In this document: positions 18,181 to 27,936 of the stretch, piece by piece
Layout of the letters: each line of letters opens with the position of its first letter
How positions within the stretch are numbered: the first letter of the stretch is position 1
Source of the DNA: Mucilaginibacter ginsenosidivorax
Lineage (GTDB): Bacteria; Bacteroidota; Bacteroidia; Sphingobacteriales; Sphingobacteriaceae
DNA: 64,000 nt
Reading direction: 5' to 3'
NCBI RefSeq assembly: GCF_007971525.1
Contig: NZ_CP042437.1
Span: 186,001 to 250,000, forward strand
The notes under the pieces: model-generated
What the model was told of the DNA's origin: nothing
Seen by the model: the letters and a program-made list of their open reading frames with translations, nothing else
Database searches by the model: none
Translations under genes and position numbers: made by a program

Positions 18181-18732
18181 ATGAATATCAACGTATATAC
18201 CGAATCAACGCCAAACCCGGCAACAATGAAGTTCATTGTGAACAAGTTGCTGATTAATGGCAGTGCCGATTTCGCTACTAAAGAAAGCGCCGATAAATCA
18301 CCTTTCGCTAAGGAGTTATATAAATTTTCGTTTGTAAATGGTGTTTTCTTCGCCAGCAACTTCGTTACCATCACCAAAACCGATGAAAGCGATTGGGCTG
18401 ATGTTGAACCCATCATGAAAGAGTTTGTAAAAGGCGCGGTTGAATCGGAACTGAAGATCCAGTTAGAAGAGCAGTCTGAGGAAACAAACTTTGAAGGATC
18501 TGAAACGGAGGTTAAAATTCAGCAGATACTGCATGACTATGTTCGCCCGGCTGTTGAGCAGGATGGCGGCGCTATATCCTACCGTTCATTTAATGAAGGA
18601 GTGGTAACTGTCGAGCTTCGCGGATCATGCAGCGGTTGCCCATCATCGACTATAACACTTAAAGCCGGCATCGAAAACCTGCTTAAACGCATGGTTCCTG
18701 AAGTTACCGAAGTGGTATCTGAAGCGCTATAA
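18181..18732 (+). CDS. Nfu-type iron-sulfur scaffold protein
   Basis: A 183-residue protein with an N-terminal Nfu_N domain (residues 1-90, starting YTESTPNPATMKFIVN) and a C-terminal NifU-like domain with the CSGC motif (C150 and C153) that holds a bridging 4Fe-4S cluster. It receives and delivers Fe-S clusters to target enzymes such as the radical SAM proteins also encoded here (BioB, MtaB). The domain order matches that of mitochondrial and bacterial Nfu. It is monocistronic between two repeat elements. Confidence 0.92.
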   Translation: MNINVYTESTPNPATMKFIVNKLLINGSADFATKESADKSPFAKELYKFSFVNGVFFASNFVTITKTDESDWADVEPIMKEFVKGAVESELKIQLEEQSEETNFEGSETEVKIQQILHDYVRPAVEQDGGAISYRSFNEGVVTVELRGSCSGCPSSTITLKAGIENLLKRMVPEVTEVVSEAL

Positions 18733-18788
18733 TTTACACACGAATCTCACTGATTTATTCGAATTACGCGAATTGAATTAGAGACACG

Positions 18789-18845
18789 AATGGCACCAAT
18801 TTATTCGAATTACACAAATCAGTGTTCGAATAAATTGGTGCCATT
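18789..18845. repeat. Perfect 21-bp inverted repeat within an ACACGAAT-word array
   Basis: Arms 18789-18809 and 18825-18845 are perfectly complementary around a 15-nt loop. They sit inside a wider imperfect palindrome (about 18735-18947) of repeated words GAATT(A/C)CG and ATTCGTG. It lies between the convergent Nfu and inositol phosphatase genes and may act as a bidirectional 3' hairpin. Confidence 0.8.
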
Positions 18846-18949
18846 GCATTTGTGGCAATTTGATCTGATTTGTAAAATCTGTGCTTCTTAAAATTCGTGA
18901 AATTCGGCAATTCGTGTGTATGAAATTCAATTCGTGATATTCGTGTGTA

Positions 18950-19741
18950 TTACTTAAAATACTTCTGTATCGCCGTCAGCATCTCCCCTGTTATCTTACT
19001 GTTTGTAGCAAGTAATTCTCTTGTTTCCAGCACTTCGCTGCCACCTTTAAAGTTTACGATATCGCCACCTGCCTGTTTTACAATTACAATTCCGGCGGCT
19101 ACATCCCAGGCGTTCAGGTTGTATTCGTAAAAGGCATCAAAACGGCCGCAGGCGGTGTAAACTAGGTCGACAGCTGCCGAGCCAATGCGGCGCAGGCCGT
19201 GGCTGCTTTTCATCAGTTCGGTAAATAGTTGGATATATTGGGCCTGTTTGGTAAAATCATAATAAGGGAAACCTGTAGCAATAAGACTTGTACCTACCGT
19301 GGTATTTTTGCTTACATGGATTTCGCTACCATTCAGATAAGCCGGAGCACCTTTCCATGCATAGAAACATTCGTCCTGATTTATCTCATACACAACGCCC
19401 ACTACCAGTTCATCATATTCTTTTAGTGCAATACTTACCGAATAAGCAGGCACGCCATGAATAAAATTAGTGGTGCCATCCAGCGGGTCTATAATCCAGT
19501 TATATCGGTCGCCCACTATGGTAGTAGTTTTTTCTTCGGTGATGAAACCAGATTCGGGCAGCACTTTTTTTAAGCCTTCAACAATAATCCGTTCAGCGGT
19601 TTGGTCAACGTATGACACCATATCATTAAGGCCTTTGTATTCAATTTTATCGGGGTCGAATGCTTTGCGTTCCTGCCTGATAAATTCGCCTGCCTGCCTG
19701 GCTATTTCAATTACTTGTTGCGTTATGTTTTGGAGTGGCAT
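18950..19741 (-). CDS. Inositol monophosphatase family protein
   Basis: A 263-residue Mg2+-dependent phosphatase (SuhB/IMPase fold). Metal ligands are visible as ITEEK (residues 67-71) and DPLDGTTNF (86-94), plus the later NAWDVAAG motif. It dephosphorylates inositol phosphates or related sugar phosphates; the true substrate is open. The ATG at 19741 ([12 protein letters not shown]) gives the family N-terminus but lies 35 bp inside the end of the gtrA frame. It is last in the lgt-gtrA-IMPase operon. Confidence 0.88.
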   Translation of the reverse strand: MPLQNITQQVIEIARQAGEFIRQERKAFDPDKIEYKGLNDMVSYVDQTAERIIVEGLKKVLPESGFITEEKTTTIVGDRYNWIIDPLDGTTNFIHGVPAYSVSIALKEYDELVVGVVYEINQDECFYAWKGAPAYLNGSEIHVSKNTTVGTSLIATGFPYYDFTKQAQYIQLFTELMKSSHGLRRIGSAAVDLVYTACGRFDAFYEYNLNAWDVAAGIVIVKQAGGDIVNFKGGSEVLETRELLATNSKITGEMLTAIQKYFK

Positions 19742-20192
19742 GTTTACGTAATGATAAGCTGAATGAAAATACCTTGTGAATAAAAAAGCTTGCAAAAAAC
19801 AAGCTCAAAGCCGCACCTATACGTGCTACCGGAGGATAGATGCCAAAAACCTGGATCAATATTTTTATTAGCCCAAGGTTGGCGAAAAAACCAACACAGG
19901 CAACAGCTATAAACCGAAAAAACTGTTTATAGGCCGATGATTTTGACTCGGTAAAAACAAGCGCGCGGGTAATAGCAAAATTGACAATTACACCAAGCAA
20001 AAACGAGATGGCTAATGATAAAGTGGAATTACGGAAAGTGTACGAACCGATAAGGTAAGTATGCCTTGCTAACAGGTTATGATAAAAAAGGTAAAAAGCA
20101 GAGATATCGACAACAAAACCGGCACCAGCCGAAAGCACAAACCTGAATACCTGGTTATTTAACAGCTTATGAGCCTGTTTTTTATTAGCCAT
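19707..20192 (-). CDS. GtrA-like membrane protein
   Basis: A 161-residue protein with four predicted membrane spans and the GtrA family pattern ([20 protein letters not shown] at the start, [18 protein letters not shown] in the second half). GtrA-like proteins are thought to flip lipid-linked sugars or to anchor glycosyltransferases. The start overlaps the lgt stop by 8 bp and the end overlaps the phosphatase start by 35 bp, indicating tight translational coupling. The lipid substrate is unknown. Confidence 0.85.
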   Translation of the reverse strand: MANKKQAHKLLNNQVFRFVLSAGAGFVVDISAFYLFYHNLLARHTYLIGSYTFRNSTLSLAISFLLGVIVNFAITRALVFTESKSSAYKQFFRFIAVACVGFFANLGLIKILIQVFGIYPPVARIGAALSLFFASFFIHKVFSFSLSLRKHATPKHNATSN

Positions 20193-21351
20193 GCTGTAAC
20201 GTAGCTGTTTTTTTATTTTTTAAACCATTTACAATTAACACAGCACCACCGATAACCATAATCAGCGAGATCATTTCGGCTTGGGTAAAGCTAACACCAG
20301 CCACGTGGTATTTGGTGTTTACACGTATCAGTTCGATAAAAAACCGTTCAACACCGGCTAATATCATATAAATACCAAACAGCACACCTGAATTTTTTAT
20401 CCGTTTGCGGATACTCCACAGGAACGCAAATAGTAGCAGGCAAATGATGCATTCATATAACGACGTTGGGTATACTGGGTATTGCAGTTCATGACAAAAT
20501 TTCCCTATGCAGTTTACCAGGGGAACGCCCTCGTCATTAACATTGTGAGGGAATTTAAAAGACCATACCCAGTCAGGCGCCCAGCTCAACCATCCAGGTT
20601 TCGGCACCAGGTTTACTACCCCCCAATCGCCATCGCCCGACATTTGGCAGCCAACACGGCCTAATGCATAAGCCAGCATCATACCCGGCCCACCAATATC
20701 CAGCATATCTAAAGGCTTAACGCCATTTTTATTGGCAATATATAACACGGCCGCTCCACCGCAAATAAGGCCACCATAAAAAGTAAGGCCGCTAAAACCT
20801 ATTAGCATACCAACCGGGTCTTTCATAAAATCGCCCCAGTTTTCAAGGGCATTAAATAACTTGGCGCCTGCAAAGCCAAATATGGCAGCCCACAACAAAA
20901 TGCTGCCCATCATTTCGTACGGGTGTACGGTTACTTCCCTGTTTTCGGGTTTGGCTAATTTTTGCTTTTCGCTTTCGTAATAAGCCCAGTAAGCAAAAGC
21001 TGCCGCACCTATAATGCCACCTATCCAATTACCTCTTAAGGACAACAGGAAACCCTGTGTATCATCTAAAAGTGCATGGTAATTTAATGCCGAATCGATT
21101 AATTTATAACCTAAAATAAAACCAAATACAGCATTACCGGCCAATTCGGCTGCCGAAGCAGGTTGCCCAACCAGTACCGTTCTTTTTGATGAATGAAGAA
21201 TCCCCAGTTTCTCTTTACGCTTAAATTCCTGAACAAAGGCCCAGTATGCTGCCATAAAAGCTATAGCCACAAAAAAACCAAATGTTTGTATAGGCAACGG
21301 GAAATTAAAACCGAAAAGATATTGCAGAAGCGATGTTATGGTTGGAAACAT
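20185..21351 (-). CDS. lgt: Prolipoprotein diacylglyceryl transferase
   Basis: A 388-residue membrane enzyme that transfers diacylglycerol from phosphatidylglycerol to the lipobox cysteine of prolipoproteins, the first step of lipoprotein maturation. The conserved Lgt signature [13 protein letters not shown] is visible in the middle, with about seven membrane spans and a C-terminal [14 protein letters not shown] motif. It is longer than E. coli Lgt (291 residues), as is common in Bacteroidota. It lies 29 bp downstream of mtaB and heads the overlapping lgt-gtrA-IMPase run. Confidence 0.92.
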   Translation of the reverse strand: MFPTITSLLQYLFGFNFPLPIQTFGFFVAIAFMAAYWAFVQEFKRKEKLGILHSSKRTVLVGQPASAAELAGNAVFGFILGYKLIDSALNYHALLDDTQGFLLSLRGNWIGGIIGAAAFAYWAYYESEKQKLAKPENREVTVHPYEMMGSILLWAAIFGFAGAKLFNALENWGDFMKDPVGMLIGFSGLTFYGGLICGGAAVLYIANKNGVKPLDMLDIGGPGMMLAYALGRVGCQMSGDGDWGVVNLVPKPGWLSWAPDWVWSFKFPHNVNDEGVPLVNCIGKFCHELQYPVYPTSLYECIICLLLFAFLWSIRKRIKNSGVLFGIYMILAGVERFFIELIRVNTKYHVAGVSFTQAEMISLIMVIGGAVLIVNGLKNKKTATLQHG

Positions 21352-21380
21352 AGGTTTTATTTTGAAGCGAAGATAGCGTT

Positions 21381-22700
21381 TTAATGAACTAATATTTCTT
21401 CGCCTTCTGTTATTTCGACATCACCATCCGGTGAAATATTTGTTAAGCAAACCTTTTTCAATTCGTTTACCAATATAGGATCGTATTTGGCTTTTACCTT
21501 TACATAGTTGCGGGTAAAGCCGTGCATAAAGCCGTCTTTAATATCACCTTCAAATAAAACCTCATCGGTTTTGCCTAACTGGGTTTCGTAAAAAGCCCGG
21601 CGTTTTTTGTCGGACAATATATGCAGCATTTTACTTCTATCCGCCCGGGTTGAACCAGGTACTGCGCCTTTCATTTCGGCAGCCAGGGTATTTTCCCTTT
21701 CGGAGTAAGTAAATACGTGCAGGTATGAAACGTTCAGATCGTTTAAAAAATTATAGGTATCAATAAAATCTTCACGTGTTTCGCCGGGGAAACCTACAAT
21801 AACATCAACGCCAATGCAGCAATCGGGCATCAGTTCTTTTATTTTGGCAACGCGGTTTACATACAAATCGCGTTTATAGCGACGGCGCATCAGGCCGAGT
21901 ATTTTGGCGGAACCAGACTGAAGCGGAATGTGAAAATGGGGAACAAACCGTTTTGAAGTAGCCACAAAAGCAATGATTTCGTCGGTAAGCAGGTTTGGTT
22001 CGATAGAGGAAATGCGAATCCGGTCTATCCCTTCCACCTCATCGAGGGCTTTAACCAGGTCAAAAAACTTATCCTCCCGTTGCCCGTTGCGGATTCCGAA
22101 ATCGCCCAGATTAACACCAGTGAGTACTATTTCTTTTACACCCGAAGCACTTATCTGCCTGGCCTGTTCAATTACGTTGGCAATGGTGTCGCTCCGGCTG
22201 GCGCCCCGTGCCAGTGGGATAGTGCAAAAGGTACAGGAATAATCGCAGCCATCCTGAACTTTTAGAAACGTACGGGTACGGTCGCCAAAAGAATATGCCG
22301 GTACAAACTGGTTGGCCTCGCTCACAGGTTGATTGTAAACAACTGCTTTGGGCTTTTTGGTCAGGTCGGTAATATGATCAATGATCTGGAATTTTTCGGC
22401 AGCGCCAAGTACCATGTCAACGCCGGGAATTTCGGCAATTTCCTGTGGTTTTAGTTGGGCATAGCAGCCTACAATGGTTACGTAAGCATTTGGGGAAATC
22501 TTGAGTGCTTCTTTAACTATCTTTTTACACTTCTTGTCTGCATTTTCGGTTACCGAGCAGGTATTGATCACAAAAACGTCGGGCGTGTTTGAAAACTCAA
22601 CCGTATCGTAACCGGCCTGGGTAAACATCCGGCCTATTGATGAGGTTTCAGAGTAATTAAGCTTACAGCCAAGCGTATAAAAAGCTACTTTCTTATTCAT
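21381..22700 (-). CDS. mtaB: tRNA threonylcarbamoyladenosine methylthiotransferase MtaB
   Basis: A 439-residue radical SAM enzyme that adds a methylthio group to t6A37 of tRNAs. The N-terminal UPF0004 domain supplies C12, C48 and C79 for one 4Fe-4S cluster. The radical SAM motif CDYSCTFC supplies C152, C156 and C159 for the second. A TRAM-like RNA-binding region ends the protein. The N-terminus [15 protein letters not shown] is characteristic of MtaB rather than MiaB or RimO. It probably leads the operon with lgt. Confidence 0.92.
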   Translation of the reverse strand: MNKKVAFYTLGCKLNYSETSSIGRMFTQAGYDTVEFSNTPDVFVINTCSVTENADKKCKKIVKEALKISPNAYVTIVGCYAQLKPQEIAEIPGVDMVLGAAEKFQIIDHITDLTKKPKAVVYNQPVSEANQFVPAYSFGDRTRTFLKVQDGCDYSCTFCTIPLARGASRSDTIANVIEQARQISASGVKEIVLTGVNLGDFGIRNGQREDKFFDLVKALDEVEGIDRIRISSIEPNLLTDEIIAFVATSKRFVPHFHIPLQSGSAKILGLMRRRYKRDLYVNRVAKIKELMPDCCIGVDVIVGFPGETREDFIDTYNFLNDLNVSYLHVFTYSERENTLAAEMKGAVPGSTRADRSKMLHILSDKKRRAFYETQLGKTDEVLFEGDIKDGFMHGFTRNYVKVKAKYDPILVNELKKVCLTNISPDGDVEITEGEEILVH

Positions 22701-22829
22701 TGCAAGGCAGCAAAGATAAGCAATTAGTGAATTACTGAGTTACTGAATTCGTGATTTTACTTTGGGGTTAATTATCTATGTCTAATTCTTCCGATAAAAT
22801 GCGCTAATAAAAATGCGATTAAAGGCGAC

Positions 22830-23180
22830 TTATGACAATACTTTGCTCTTTTGCCTGGCGTATTCTTCTTCGCTTAGTATGCCTTTTTCTTTAAGCATAT
22901 GAAGTTCGTGTAATTGTTCGGATAGGCTGCGTTGCGTTGCAGCACTACGATAGTCGGGCGTATTTACAACATTCTTTGCACCCCGGCTCTGTTTAACCAA
23001 TGCGTTAAAGGCATCAACCTGGTTCCCCAGGGTAAACAGATCGATAATCCACCCGATGCCGACAAGGCCAAGGGTAAAAAAATAAAGTATGCCGATGCCC
23101 GCTTTATTGAGATAAAATTTATGCACACCAAATACACCTAAAAAAAAACATAAAATGTATGCAGTCGACTTAGATTTCAT
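22830..23180 (-). CDS. TM2 domain protein with C-terminal SHOCT motif
   Basis: A 116-residue protein with a TM2 domain at residues 1-60: two membrane spans separated by a short turn, with GVFGVHKFYLNKAGIG and the IGWIIDLFTLG ending. A C-terminal SHOCT-like helix pair follows (LHELHMLKEKGILSEEEYA). The same SHOCT module ends the SPFH protein near the start of the window. It is probably a small inner-membrane protein; no biochemical role is known. Confidence 0.82.
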   Translation of the reverse strand: MKSKSTAYILCFFLGVFGVHKFYLNKAGIGILYFFTLGLVGIGWIIDLFTLGNQVDAFNALVKQSRGAKNVVNTPDYRSAATQRSLSEQLHELHMLKEKGILSEEEYARQKSKVLS

Positions 23181-23289
23181 TGTTCGGATGAACCGGTGTT
23201 TAATTTTGGCTTAACCAAGGTAAACATTTTCCTAATCTATGCAAAACATCCAACATAATTCAGGTTTAACATGCACTCGCCATGGGTAT

Positions 23290-23323
23290 CAACATCAATA
23301 TTTAATTATTAACATTGATGTTG
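23290..23323. repeat. Perfect 10-bp inverted repeat
   Basis: Arms 23290-23299 and 23314-23323 (CAACATCAAT/ATTGATGTTG) with a 14-nt AT-rich spacer lie between ubiX and the TM2 gene. This could be an operator for the TM2 gene or a weak hairpin after ubiX. No adjacent T-run supports a terminator. Confidence 0.4.
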
Positions 23324-23355
23324 TTAAACAACAACCTATAAACCTTAAGCAATAA

Positions 23356-23919
23356 TTATATCCCCGTCCACTCGTAACTTTCGTTCTGTAATCCCATCAG
23401 GTCAATAACCCGGTTAACTACCGTCATGGCCAGTTCCTCAATAGTTTGCGGTTTGCTATAGTATGATGGAATGGCCGGGCAAATAATGCCCCCCGCCTCG
23501 GTAACGGTAGCCATATTACGGATGTGGATAAGGTTTAAGGGCGTATCGCGGGCAACAAGGATGAGTTTGCGGCGTTCTTTCAATACCACATCGGCGGCGC
23601 GGCTTATTAAATCGTCTGATATCCCGCCAGCTATCCGGCCCAGCGTGCCCATAGAACACGGCACAATTACCATGGTATCAAACTTTGCCGACCCGGAGGC
23701 AAATGGCGCCATGAAATCGTTTTTAGCGTAAAATTTAAAGCTTTGTTTACTGTAATCGTCGTTCCCTAACTCAAAACGCCATACATCTTTTGCATTGTCC
23801 GACATCACAACGGCAACTTCGGCAATTTGATCTTTTAGCTGGTTTAGCTTTTTCAACAACAGGTGGGCATAAATAGCGCCGCTGGCGCCTGTGATGGCAA
23901 CTACAATCTTCTTCTTCAT
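23356..23919 (-). CDS. ubiX: Flavin prenyltransferase UbiX
   Basis: A 187-residue enzyme that joins dimethylallyl phosphate to FMN to make prenylated FMN, the cofactor of UbiD decarboxylases. Visible are the flavoprotein start KIVVAITGASGAIYAHLLL, the MVIVPCSMGTLGRIAGG segment and LVARDTPLNLIHIRNM. The ATG at 23919 is chosen because the fold begins right there; an upstream ATG would add an atypical 11 residues. No ubiD is present in the window, so the partner decarboxylase must be elsewhere. Confidence 0.93.
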   Translation of the reverse strand: MKKKIVVAITGASGAIYAHLLLKKLNQLKDQIAEVAVVMSDNAKDVWRFELGNDDYSKQSFKFYAKNDFMAPFASGSAKFDTMVIVPCSMGTLGRIAGGISDDLISRAADVVLKERRKLILVARDTPLNLIHIRNMATVTEAGGIICPAIPSYYSKPQTIEELAMTVVNRVIDLMGLQNESYEWTGI

Positions 23920-23952
23920 TACTTCTCTCCAACATTCCAAAAATACGGGCAC

Positions 23953-23982
23953 AAAAAAGGGTCGAATACAAGTACCCGACCC
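23953..23982 (-). terminator. Intrinsic terminator after ppx
   Basis: The stem GGGTCG/CGACCC (23959-23964 and 23977-23982) is followed on the minus strand by six T (23953-23958). A second small hairpin (TGCCCT/AGGGCA, near 24004-24018) with a T-run lies just before it. Together they end the ppk1-ppx transcript ahead of ubiX. Confidence 0.65.
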
Positions 23983-24088
23983 TACATCTACCTATGAAAA
24001 ACATGCCCTTGAGAGGGCACAACAAATGTACTAACAGTTTTTATATTATAAAGCAAATTTGTAAAAATATTTTTACGTTATTTTTTTG

Positions 24089-24967
24089 TTAAGACAAATT
24101 TATATCTATCAACGTCTGGATAATACCATCAACCATACCCACGCGGGGCACATATATTTGTTTTATACCTGCATTTTTCATAACCGTCAAATAAATTTCA
24201 CAGGCCGGGATTATAACATCTGCCCTATCCTGGTTTAAGCCAAGCACGTTAATGCGATCTTTAAGCGAGAAAGAATTAAGGTAAGTATATAATGATTTTA
24301 ACTTGGTAAAAGCCATAGGCGCCTCGTCGCCTTCTTCGGCCAAACGGTGCAACTTGTTTATATTGCCCCCCGTACCTATACCCAACAACTGTTTATAGCC
24401 CCGAGTGTGTTCGCGGATAAACTCCTTCATTTCATCCCAGGTTTCTTCGGTATCCTGGTTATCCAGAATGCGGATAGTACCAATATTGAACGACTTGGAG
24501 GCCATTAACTCCCCTGCCGAAAACAACGAAAGTTCGGTACTGCCGCCGCCAACATCAATGTATAAATAACTTTTACTTTTATCAATGGTTTGCTCGGCGT
24601 GGCTGGCGTAAATCACCTTTGCTTCTTTTGAGCCATGAATAATTTCAAGGTCGATATTGGCTTGTTCCTTAATCAGTTTAACAACATCTTCGCCGTTTGT
24701 AGCTTCGCGCATGGCCGATGTGGCATAAGCCAGGTAATGGGTTACCTTATAAACATCCATCAGGTTGCGGAAAGCGCTCATTGATTTTACCAGATCGGCA
24801 GCTTTTTTATCTGAGATGCTATGTTGAATGAAAGCATCATCGCCCAGGCGCAGCGGCACCCGGATCAATGTGTTTTTTTTGAACGAAAAGGAACCGTGAT
24901 TTTCAATAATATCGGCAATCAGCAGTCTTACTGCGTTTGAACCAATATCTATAGCTGCGTATCTCAA
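24089..24967 (-). CDS. ppx: Exopolyphosphatase / Ppx-GppA family phosphatase
   Basis: A 292-residue member of the ASKHA superfamily that degrades polyphosphate or pppGpp. The phosphate-1 motif AAIDIGSNAVRLLIADI opens the protein and YLYIDVGGGSTELSLF is the phosphate-2 motif, with GIGTGGNINKL later. It is the short, two-domain form lacking the HD extension. The start is TTG at 24967, overlapping the ppk1 stop, since no ATG lies before the AIDIGS motif. Together with ppk1 it controls polyphosphate turnover. Confidence 0.9.
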   Translation of the reverse strand: MRYAAIDIGSNAVRLLIADIIENHGSFSFKKNTLIRVPLRLGDDAFIQHSISDKKAADLVKSMSAFRNLMDVYKVTHYLAYATSAMREATNGEDVVKLIKEQANIDLEIIHGSKEAKVIYASHAEQTIDKSKSYLYIDVGGGSTELSLFSAGELMASKSFNIGTIRILDNQDTEETWDEMKEFIREHTRGYKQLLGIGTGGNINKLHRLAEEGDEAPMAFTKLKSLYTYLNSFSLKDRINVLGLNQDRADVIIPACEIYLTVMKNAGIKQIYVPRVGMVDGIIQTLIDINLS

Positions 24968-27015
24968 CTTTGTTTGTTTTTAGTTTTCAGATAATTGTAT
25001 ATTTCTATTTGCGCCCTGTGCGATTCGGCCGCGTTGGTTTTGTGGTATTTATTGCTGTTGGCACTGTTAATTTCGCGCGCCTTGGTATTATCGTGTAGTT
25101 GTATATTAATGATGTCTTTAACTTCCTTTTTTAAACGCTCGTCTAAAATCGGAAAACCAACTTCAACCCGGGTATCAATATTACGGCTCATAAAATCGGC
25201 CGAAGTAAGATAAATCAACTCATCCCCTCCATTACAGTAAATGTGCACGCGGGCATGTTCCAGGTACTTATCCACAATACTTATCACTTCAATATTTTCG
25301 CTAAAACCTTTCACTCCCGGTACAAGGCAACACATACCCCTAATGATCATTTTAATTTTAACTCCGGCGTTACTTGCCTGGTAAAGTTTACCGATAAGCC
25401 CCTCATCGGCAAGACTGTTCATTTTCAGGATCATGTAGGCCTTTTTACCTGCCTTCGCGTTTTTTATTTCGTTATCTATCAGCTTATAAATAGCCGGCCT
25501 GGAATCAATTGGCGATACAATCAATGTTTTTAGTCCCTTGGGCAGGGTATTCCTTTTGAGCGCTTTAAACACTATATCCAAATCGTCGGTTATTTTTTTG
25601 TTTGCGGTAAACAAAGAATGATCGGCATATATCCTGGCGGTTTTTTCGTTAAAGTTGCCGGTTGATAAACAGGCATAGTGCACAATCTTTTGTTTTTCCA
25701 GGCGGCTAACCAGGCATATCTTCGAGTGTACTTTGTAGCCGGCTATACCGTACAACACATTCACGCCCTCTTCCTCCAGCCTGTTGCTCCAAAATATATT
25801 GTTCTGTTCATCAAACCTTGCCCGCAATTCAACCAAACAGTTCACCTTTTTACCATTTTTGGCTGCATTTACCAGGGCATGAACAATTCTTGAATTTTCG
25901 GCAAGGCGGTAAACCGCGATACTGATCTCTTTAACCTTTGGATCGATAGCAGCTTCACGCAAAAAGTGGATGATGTAATCATATGATTGATATGGTGTGC
26001 TTACCATATAGTCTTTTTTTGCAATTAGGCCCAGCAGGCTTTTTCCAAACGAAAGATCTTCTACCGGTAAAGCCGGGTACTTAACAAACTCAAGATCGGG
26101 ACTACCCACGTTAGGGAATGAAATAAAATTCTTGAAGTTATGATACCTGTTGCCGGGGATCAGGCTTTCGCCGTGCAGCCCCATTTTGGTTACCAGGTAT
26201 TTTAACATATCCATGGGCATCTCGGTATCATAAAGCAGGCGCATTGGGGTACCCTTTTTGCGCTTTTGAAGGCTTTTTGATAGTGCATCTATAAATTTGC
26301 CGCTCACTTCTTTATCCAGGTCGAGTTCGGCATCGCGGGTGAGCTGCAGGGAAAATGCTTCGATGCTATCATGCTCAAAAATGAAAAATATATCTTCCAG
26401 GCTGTACCTGATAATGTCATCCAGCAGTATAATAAATTTCAGGTTGTTGGTTTCGGGTAGCACAACAAATCTTGATAAGGTATCCGGAAACTCAATCAGC
26501 GCGAAGCGTGTTTTTTTATTTTTGGTAAGCTTTACAAAAAAGTAAATAGCCCGGTCGCGTAATTCGGGTAGCGGCAGGCTGTCATCAAGCATAATGGGCA
26601 CCAGTGTGGCCAGCAGCTTTTCCCTGAAATAATTTTTAACGAACGCGCCCCTGCTTACGTTAAGCTGTTTATCATTCAGAATAAAGATCTTTTCTTCAGC
26701 AAGCTGCTTTACAATAATATTTTCATACAGGTTGTTAAACTTACGTTCCTGCTTTACAACAATATTCTTGATTTGATTAAGGAGCTTTTTAGGATTATAA
26801 CCTAATATTTCTTTCGATTTTTCGTTTAAAGCGGCAAGCCGTGTCATGGTAGCCACCCTCACCCTGTAAAACTCATCAAGGTTTGATGAAAATATAGCCA
26901 AAAAGCGCACGCGCTCAATTAAAGGCACAGTTGGATCGGCAGCTTCCTGCAAAACTCTGTCGTTAAAATATAACCAGCTTATTTCCCTGTTAATTAATGG
27001 TGGTTGTTTATCCAT
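24964..27015 (-). CDS. ppk1: Polyphosphate kinase 1
   Basis: A 683-residue enzyme that polymerises the terminal phosphate of ATP into polyphosphate, usually at the inner face of the membrane. The N-terminal domain opens LINREISWLYFNDRVLQEA. The head domain and the two phospholipase-D-like C-terminal domains follow. The phospho-acceptor histidine lies in YKVHSKICLV, and LSTGNFNEKTARIYAD is the following signature. The last 4 bp overlap the ppx start, so both are translated together. Confidence 0.95.
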   Translation of the reverse strand: MDKQPPLINREISWLYFNDRVLQEAADPTVPLIERVRFLAIFSSNLDEFYRVRVATMTRLAALNEKSKEILGYNPKKLLNQIKNIVVKQERKFNNLYENIIVKQLAEEKIFILNDKQLNVSRGAFVKNYFREKLLATLVPIMLDDSLPLPELRDRAIYFFVKLTKNKKTRFALIEFPDTLSRFVVLPETNNLKFIILLDDIIRYSLEDIFFIFEHDSIEAFSLQLTRDAELDLDKEVSGKFIDALSKSLQKRKKGTPMRLLYDTEMPMDMLKYLVTKMGLHGESLIPGNRYHNFKNFISFPNVGSPDLEFVKYPALPVEDLSFGKSLLGLIAKKDYMVSTPYQSYDYIIHFLREAAIDPKVKEISIAVYRLAENSRIVHALVNAAKNGKKVNCLVELRARFDEQNNIFWSNRLEEEGVNVLYGIAGYKVHSKICLVSRLEKQKIVHYACLSTGNFNEKTARIYADHSLFTANKKITDDLDIVFKALKRNTLPKGLKTLIVSPIDSRPAIYKLIDNEIKNAKAGKKAYMILKMNSLADEGLIGKLYQASNAGVKIKMIIRGMCCLVPGVKGFSENIEVISIVDKYLEHARVHIYCNGGDELIYLTSADFMSRNIDTRVEVGFPILDERLKKEVKDIINIQLHDNTKAREINSANSNKYHKTNAAESHRAQIEIYNYLKTKNKQS

Positions 27016-27154
27016 AAAATTTGTGCCCCTTAGGCCACGTGTACAAAACTGCTTATTTATTTGTTAATTTAATATTAACTCATCTACATAAAACCTGTTT
27101 TTAATGATTATTATTTAGTGTGCTATGTAAACAAATTGATAACGGCGCTGTGTA

Positions 27155-27186
27155 AATGTTTACAATACATTAGTTTTGTAAACATT
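27155..27186 (+). promoter_or_regulatory. 11-bp dyad over the candidate yajQ promoter
   Basis: A perfect inverted repeat (AATGTTTACAA at 27155-27165, TTGTAAACATT at 27176-27186) overlaps the -7-like box TAGTTTTG (27171-27178). It lies 17 bp before the yajQ start, in the spacer shared with the divergent ppk1 operon. A dimeric repressor site is likely; the regulator is unknown. Confidence 0.5.
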
Positions 27187-27202
27187 ATAAACTCATTTAC
27201 TT

Positions 27203-27694
27203 ATGCCAACATTTGATATAGTAAGCAAAATAGATGGTCAAACGCTTGATAACGCCATTAATACAGCTAAAAAAGAAATACTTAACCGTTACGATTTTAA
27301 CGATTCAAAAAGCACTATCGACCTTGATAAAAAAACAAATGAAATAACCATCGTAACCGAAAACGAGATGCGCCTTAAAGCTATCCAGGATTCCATCATC
27401 GGCCGCATGGTGAAACAACACCTGGATTCGAGCGCGCTTGATTTTGGTAAAGAGCAATACGCATCGGGCAACATGATCCGCAAGGAGATAAAGGTTAAAG
27501 AAGGTATCGACAAAGAAACATCCAAAAAGCTGGTTAAAAAGATAAAAGACAGCGGCCTTAAGGTGCAAGCCTCTATTATGGACGACCAGGTACGTGTACA
27601 AGGCAAAAAAATTGACGACCTGCAAGCGGTGATAAGCCTTTGCCGCAGTGAAAATTTTGGCCAGCCGTTACAGTTTATTAATATGAGGGATTAA
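27203..27694 (+). CDS. yajQ: YajQ family nucleotide-binding protein
   Basis: A 163-residue protein of the YajQ/UPF0234 family, starting MPTFDIVSKIDGQTLDNAIN. It contains two ferredoxin-like domains and ends with the conserved QFINMRD. Family members bind nucleic acid and, in Xanthomonas, cyclic di-GMP; the role in Bacteroidota is not established. It is transcribed divergently from ppk1. Confidence 0.92.
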   Translation: MPTFDIVSKIDGQTLDNAINTAKKEILNRYDFNDSKSTIDLDKKTNEITIVTENEMRLKAIQDSIIGRMVKQHLDSSALDFGKEQYASGNMIRKEIKVKEGIDKETSKKLVKKIKDSGLKVQASIMDDQVRVQGKKIDDLQAVISLCRSENFGQPLQFINMRD

Positions 27695-27739
27695 TTCACC
27701 TGATTACCAAAACTTGTCATTTCGACGAGGTACGAGGAG

Positions 27740-27797
27740 AAATCTTTTACGTCCTGCATCCCGACAAGCCTGTTGAGATACAGGACGTAAAAGATTT
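27740..27797. repeat. Intergenic inverted repeat of the TCATTTCGACGA type
   Basis: Arms 27740-27756 and 27781-27797 (AAATCTTTTACGTCCTG and its complement) are perfectly paired over a 24-nt spacer. The upstream words GTCATTTCGACGAGG and GAGGAGAAATC match a repeat type I recall as common in Sphingobacteriaceae intergenic regions. It lies between the convergent yajQ and bioB genes. Confidence 0.75.
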
Positions 27798-27880
27798 TTC
27801 GCTACCCTCAAGAGAGCGTTTCTCTTTCGCCAGTTCGCTCTTGCTTTCCCCTGCTCTATCGGCAATTGATGGCGGTAAAC

Positions 27881-27904
27881 AAAAAAAGACGCATGTGATG
27901 CGTC
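27881..27904 (-). terminator. Intrinsic terminator of bioB
   Basis: The stem-loop GACGCATgtgATGCGTC (27888-27904) is followed on the minus strand by seven T. The identical 17-nt stem-loop recurs at 36518-36534. Confidence 0.75.
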
Positions 27905-27936
27905 TCTACAAAAAATGAATTAAAACAACCAGGCAG

